This document shows, in pieces, positions 6,243-9,764 of a stretch of DNA of 9,764 nucleotides. The translations under genes were made by a program, and so were the position numbers. Source of the DNA: an uncultured Eubacteriales bacterium (GTDB lineage Bacteria; Bacillota; Clostridia; Peptostreptococcales; Anaerovoracaceae). The notes under the pieces are model-generated. The model saw only the letters and a list, made by a program, of their open reading frames with translations. It was not told where the DNA came from and did no database searches. The first letter of the stretch is position 1. Every line of letters starts with the position of its first letter. The stretch spans positions 1-9,764 of the forward strand of contig URGK01000088.1 in assembly GCA_900547295.1 (NCBI GenBank), written 5' to 3'.

Positions 6243-6274
6243 ATAAAAATGAACAGGAGCATTGTCCTGTTCAT
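6243..6274 (-). terminator. Intrinsic terminator of the aldo/keto reductase gene
   Basis: ATGAACAGGA (6249-6258) and TCCTGTTCAT (6265-6274) form a 10-bp stem with a six-base loop. Read leftward it is followed by TTTTATC, a moderate U tract. It begins 9 bases after the reductase stop at 6283 and lies back to back with the dehydrogenase terminator. Confidence 0.72.
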
Positions 6275-6282
6275 ATAAAAGT

Positions 6283-7404
6283 CTATTTGTTTTCAAATTC
6301 AGCCGCAGCCTTTTTCATAATATCGGAAATAGGCAGGCTCTGCGGACAGTGGGATTCACATTTTTTGCAGGTTACACATTTTGACGGCAGATGAGGTGCC
6401 ATCCAGCTGTATTCCATCCTGATACCGGCTGTATTATCATATATGCCAAGCTGGTTATATAAATCAATAGTTCTAGGTATATCTATTTTTTCAGGACATG
6501 GCATACAGTAGCTGCATTTGGTGCAGTCATATTCGATAAGTTCATGGAATTTATCTGCCACTGCGGAGATTACTTTCTTTTCATCAGATGAAAGGCTGCC
6601 CGGTTTCAGATCTTCAAAGATCCTCAGATTGTTCTCAAGCTGCGCATAGGAGCTCATTCCGCTCAGTATTGTCGTAACCTCCGGAAAATCGGCAACCCAT
6701 CTGAATGCCCATTCCACCGGAGTTCTTTTTTCTTTCATCTGCGACCAGATTTCATCTACTGCGGGAGGCATTGTGCTTGCCAGCCTGCCGCCCTTGAGAG
6801 GTTCCATAATAATTACGGGGAGACCCTTCTCACCTGCCAGCTTCAGACCTTTTACTCCTGCCTGGAAATTCTCATCGATATAGTTTAACTGTATCTGCAC
6901 AAACTCCCATGGGAATTTATCTATAACCTCTTTAAAGAATTCATAATCATCATGGAACGAAAACCCTATATGGCGGATCTTGCCTTCTTCTTTTTTCTTT
7001 GTGAGGAAATCGAGTACATTGTATTTTTCGGTGAATTTCCATAGTTTGCTGCCTACATTGTGAATAAGGTACATGTCTATATAGTCTGTCTGCAGTCTTT
7101 CGAGCTGTTTGTTGAAAATCTTTTCGATATCCTCCTCGCTTCTGGCAAGCCATGGCGGCATTTTGTCTGCCAGCAGAACCTTTTCTCTGTAGCCGTCTTT
7201 GAGAGCTTTGCCGATTACTCTTTCGCTGAAGCCGTTGTGGTACATATACGCAGTATCAATATATGTGATGCCACTGTCAATGCCATGCCTTATGACTCTG
7301 ATTGCCTCTGCTTCATCGACCTTGTCATCGGCTCCGAGAGGAAGTCTCATACATCCCATTCCTAGCAGGGAAACTTTGTTATCTTTAAAATTTGTGTATT
7401 TCAT
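6283..7404 (-). CDS. Aldo/keto reductase with C-terminal 4Fe-4S ferredoxin-type domain
   Basis: The 373-residue protein has an N-terminal TIM-barrel aldo/keto reductase domain (about 1-270). The catalytic tetrad is visible as Asp50 and Tyr55 (DTAYMYH, 50-56), Lys81 (ADKMP) and His115 (LIHNV). The C-terminal region has two cysteine groups: C294/297/300/303 (C-x2-C-x2-C-x2-CP) and C343/346/349/353 (C-x2-C-x2-C-x3-CP), which should bind iron-sulfur clusters. This layout is common in anaerobic Firmicutes and suggests electron transfer coupled to carbonyl reduction; the substrate is unknown. The protein is cytoplasmic, with no signal peptide. GGAAAGGA lies about eight bases upstream of the ATG. 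It is transcribed alone from a near-consensus promoter and is divergent from the serine hydrolase gene. Confidence 0.92.
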   Translation of the reverse strand: MKYTNFKDNKVSLLGMGCMRLPLGADDKVDEAEAIRVIRHGIDSGITYIDTAYMYHNGFSERVIGKALKDGYREKVLLADKMPPWLARSEEDIEKIFNKQLERLQTDYIDMYLIHNVGSKLWKFTEKYNVLDFLTKKKEEGKIRHIGFSFHDDYEFFKEVIDKFPWEFVQIQLNYIDENFQAGVKGLKLAGEKGLPVIIMEPLKGGRLASTMPPAVDEIWSQMKEKRTPVEWAFRWVADFPEVTTILSGMSSYAQLENNLRIFEDLKPGSLSSDEKKVISAVADKFHELIEYDCTKCSYCMPCPEKIDIPRTIDLYNQLGIYDNTAGIRMEYSWMAPHLPSKCVTCKKCESHCPQSLPISDIMKKAAAEFENK

Positions 7405-7428
7405 AGTATTTATCCTTTCCCAAAACTG

Positions 7429-7456
7429 ATTATATTTAGTATACTTAATATATCAA
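7429..7456 (-). promoter_or_regulatory. Sigma-A promoter of the aldo/keto reductase gene
   Basis: On the - strand TTGATA (7456-7451) and a perfect TATAAT (7434-7429) are 16 bases apart. Transcription should start near 7422, giving a leader of under 20 nt before the ATG at 7404. The 8-bp palindrome AGTATACT (7438-7445) lies in the spacer and could be a small operator or chance. Confidence 0.7.
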
Positions 7457-7476
7457 AAAAAGTAAAGGAGCGAGTT

Positions 7477-8520
7477 TTGAAGAATTTAGGCAGATATCTC
7501 GAAGACACATATTTTTATCAGGACCTGCCGGGTCTTGTGGTGTCGGTAAAGGCGGGAGATTTGATATACAGGAGAGCTTTCGGATATTCGGATTTTCCTG
7601 CGAAGAAGCCGATGGAGTTAAGCGATGTATTTCACTGCGCCTCTGTTGCCAAGCTGTTTACCTCAACTGCCGCAATGCAGCTTTCAGAGAGCGGAAAGAT
7701 TGATATTAATAGCAGAGTGGCGGATATAATTTCAGGGTTTAAAATAAATGATGATAGGGCGGAGAAAATTACAGTTAAAGACCTGATGCAGCACACATCG
7801 GGAATAGGTATGGTTTATGATCTGCACTGGGACAGACCGGAAACCTCGGAAACTGCGCTTAAAGAGTATGCCCTGAGTGATGAAATAAGGAAGAGAACCC
7901 TGCTGTCAGCGCCGTCAGAAAACCGTTTCTGCTACAGTGATGCGGGATACGACATACTGGGAGCAGTCATATCGGAAATTGCAGGTATGAGCTTTGAACA
8001 GTATATAGATGAGAATATATTTGCGCCTGCGGAAATGAAAAGTTCATCGTTTCTCACCTTTGCAAGAGGCGATAAGGATATGCTGGTAAGGCCTCATACC
8101 AAGGATATATCAAAGCATATTGTTTATGAAAAATATTATCCGTATAACAGAATTCACGCGCCAAGCTCGACTCTGACATCGAATGTATATGACCTTGAGA
8201 AATTCGCCCGGCTTCATATAGACGGAAGCCTCGGAAAGGCAAAGAAGCCGCTGCTGGCACAGGAAACCTACAGGTATATATGGCAGCCAAAGGTAAAGAC
8301 TCTTAATAAGAATGAGTATATGGGCACAGGCTGGTTCATATATGAGAGAAACGGATATACATATTATGGGCATAACGGCGGTGATGACGGATTTTCATCG
8401 GCCTTCTGGATATGTCCCGAAGAGGACTTTTATCTCTTAGCTCTTACAAATACAAGGCAGGCGGAGATGAAAAAAATATGCAGACAGATTTTTGACATAT
8501 TATTAAAGGCGAAGGATTGA
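7477..8520 (+). CDS. Serine hydrolase, class C beta-lactamase/penicillin-binding-protein family
   Basis: The 347-residue protein has the three active-site motifs of the beta-lactamase class C/esterase family: SVAK (56-59, catalytic Ser56 and Lys59), YSD (153-155, in place of the common YxN) and HNG (299-301, the KTG-equivalent). LMQHTSGI (103-110) is also a family hallmark. There is no signal peptide or lipobox, so it is probably a cytoplasmic esterase, amidase or peptidase rather than a secreted beta-lactamase. The start is TTG at 7477, chosen because AAAGGAG (7464-7470) lies six bases before it and the first internal Met (residue 46) would cut into the domain. Its promoter must share the 72-base gap with the divergent reductase promoter, but I see no convincing rightward -35/-10 pair. 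The natural substrate is unknown. Confidence 0.88.
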   Translation: MKNLGRYLEDTYFYQDLPGLVVSVKAGDLIYRRAFGYSDFPAKKPMELSDVFHCASVAKLFTSTAAMQLSESGKIDINSRVADIISGFKINDDRAEKITVKDLMQHTSGIGMVYDLHWDRPETSETALKEYALSDEIRKRTLLSAPSENRFCYSDAGYDILGAVISEIAGMSFEQYIDENIFAPAEMKSSSFLTFARGDKDMLVRPHTKDISKHIVYEKYYPYNRIHAPSSTLTSNVYDLEKFARLHIDGSLGKAKKPLLAQETYRYIWQPKVKTLNKNEYMGTGWFIYERNGYTYYGHNGGDDGFSSAFWICPEEDFYLLALTNTRQAEMKKICRQIFDILLKAKD

Positions 8521-8543
8521 TTTCCCTCGCCTCTGTATTTTTT
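8508..8543. terminator. Shared bidirectional terminator between serine hydrolase and metK
   Basis: GGCGA (8508-8512) pairs with TCGCC (8527-8531), then after one mismatch GGA (8514-8516) pairs with TCC (8523-8525). The stem overlaps the hydrolase stop codon. Rightward, six T follow at 8538-8543; leftward it is followed by TTTAATAATAT. Only 21 bases separate the two convergent genes, so one hairpin probably serves both. Confidence 0.6.
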
Positions 8544-9732
8544 ACAGTCCTGCTTCTTTTCTTAATATTTCAGCCTTGTCGGTATGCTCCCAAGGAAGAT
8601 CTATATCGGTTCTTCCGAAGTGGCCGTATGCCGCAGTCTGTCTGTAGATAGGTCTTCTCAGGCCTAAATCTCTGATGATTGCAGCAGGTCTTAAATCGAA
8701 ATGCTCTGCAACCAGTGAGGATATAGCTTCCTCTGAGATTTTGCCTGTGCCGAAAGTATCTACAAGGATTGATACAGGCTTTGCTACGCCTATTGCATAT
8801 GCAAGCTGTATTTCGCATTTGTCTGCAAGTCCTGCCGCAACGATGTTCTTTGCAACGTATCTTGCAGCATAGGTAGCCGAACGGTCAACCTTTGTAGGGT
8901 CTTTGCCGGAAAATGCGCCGCCTCCGTGCTTTGCATATCCGCCGTAGGTATCAACGATTATTTTTCTGCCTGTAAGGCCTGAATCTCCGTGAGGTCCGCC
9001 TATTACAAATCTGCCTGTAGGATTTACAAAGTATTTGGTATCCTCGTCAAGCAGCTCTGCCGGAATTACAGGCTTGATTACATATTCAAGCATATCAGCT
9101 CTGATCTGCTCAAGTGTTACATCAGGGTCGTGCTGCGTTGAAACAAGTACGGTGTCTATTCTCTTTACCTGGTGGTCGTCATATTCAACTGTAACCTGTG
9201 TCTTGCCGTCAGGTCTTAAATATTTAAGAGTTCCGTCTTTTCTTACCTTTGCAAGCTGCATTGCCAGCTTGTGCGCCAGCGCGATAGGCATAGGCATTAA
9301 TTCCGGAGTTTCGTTGCAGGCAAATCCGAACATTATACCCTGATCTCCTGCGCCTGTTGCTTCGATTACAGCCTCGTCGTGAAGAGTTCCCTCTTTGTAT
9401 TCAAGAGCGTTGTCAACACCCATTGCAATATCTCCCGACTGCTCGTCAATTGATGTCATAATTGCGCAGGTGTGGCCGTCAAAGCCGTATTCGCTTCTGT
9501 CATAGCCTATTTCAGTTATTACATCTCTTGCAATCTTGGGAATGTCTATATAGCAGGATGTTGTGATTTCTCCCATTACCATTGCATAGCCTGTGTTTAC
9601 TGTTGTTTCCGCAGCTACTCTGCCCATCGGGTCCTGTTCAAATATGGCGTCTAATATTGCATCTGATATCTGGTCGCATATTTTGTCAGGATGACCCTCT
9701 GTTACTGATTCTGATGTGAATAGTTTCTTCAT
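8542..9732 (-). CDS. metK: S-adenosylmethionine synthetase
   Basis: This 396-residue protein is a full-length methionine adenosyltransferase, which makes S-adenosylmethionine from methionine and ATP in the cytoplasm. Visible signatures are SVTEGHPDKICDQISDAILD (9-28, with His14 and Asp16 of the active site), GAGDQGIMFGFA (127-138), GGPHGDSGLTGRK (245-257) and the phosphate-binding GGGAFSGKDPTKVDRS (270-285). The length matches the family norm. AAAGGAG (9747-9741) lies eight bases before the ATG. The gene is convergent with the serine hydrolase. Its promoter, and any SAM-responsive leader, would lie beyond the right edge. Nothing looks truncated or unusual. Confidence 0.98.
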   Translation of the reverse strand: MKKLFTSESVTEGHPDKICDQISDAILDAIFEQDPMGRVAAETTVNTGYAMVMGEITTSCYIDIPKIARDVITEIGYDRSEYGFDGHTCAIMTSIDEQSGDIAMGVDNALEYKEGTLHDEAVIEATGAGDQGIMFGFACNETPELMPMPIALAHKLAMQLAKVRKDGTLKYLRPDGKTQVTVEYDDHQVKRIDTVLVSTQHDPDVTLEQIRADMLEYVIKPVIPAELLDEDTKYFVNPTGRFVIGGPHGDSGLTGRKIIVDTYGGYAKHGGGAFSGKDPTKVDRSATYAARYVAKNIVAAGLADKCEIQLAYAIGVAKPVSILVDTFGTGKISEEAISSLVAEHFDLRPAAIIRDLGLRRPIYRQTAAYGHFGRTDIDLPWEHTDKAEILRKEAGL

Positions 9733-9764
9733 TGTGTTATCTCCTTTAATCTTTAATCCTTATC

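Noticed and set aside
9733..9764. SAM riboswitch upstream of metK
   Set aside because: Only 32 bases upstream of the start are present, containing just the ribosome binding site; nothing can be judged.

Overview
The window looks like chromosomal DNA of a Gram-positive, low-to-moderate GC anaerobe, most likely a Clostridia-type member of the Bacillota. The reasons are a TagGH-type two-component ABC exporter, CDP-glycerol glycerophosphotransferase-family and ATP-grasp surface-glycan genes, an aldo/keto reductase fused to an iron-sulfur domain, strong AGGAGG ribosome binding sites and AT-rich sigma-A promoters. No genus is claimed. I see no insertion sequence, phage gene, tRNA, rRNA or CRISPR array.

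Region 1 (1-4745) is a surface-polymer locus built as two divergent transcription units. The leftward unit (2898 to 138) encodes a CDP-glycerol glycerophosphotransferase-like enzyme, a sugar-transfer-associated ATP-grasp protein and a small MobA/LicC-like nucleotidyltransferase, with only 2 and 8 bases between genes. The rightward unit (3092-4745) encodes the permease and ATPase of a TagGH/Wzm-Wzt-type polymer exporter. The genes would plausibly activate a head group as an NDP-derivative, transfer a (poly)ol-phosphate or similar group onto a lipid-linked glycan and export the product. The exact polymer cannot be read from the sequence. The exporter ATPase lacks the H-loop histidine and ends in an aspartate/glutamate tail. 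The 137 bases left of the leftward unit are packed with hairpins and end in a rightward terminator.

Region 2 (4746-6240) is a single-gene unit for a saccharopine dehydrogenase-family oxidoreductase. It has its own promoter, a strong ribosome binding site and a clear intrinsic terminator. Its codon use is unlike every neighbour (ATC isoleucine, AGA arginine), which suggests very high expression. A perfect inverted repeat and repeated TTGAGCA elements lie between the exporter and this gene.

Region 3 (6241-9764) holds a leftward aldo/keto reductase with a C-terminal 4Fe-4S domain, a divergent serine hydrolase of the class C beta-lactamase family starting with TTG, and a leftward S-adenosylmethionine synthetase (metK) whose promoter lies beyond the right end. 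The convergent gene ends share back-to-back or bidirectional terminators.
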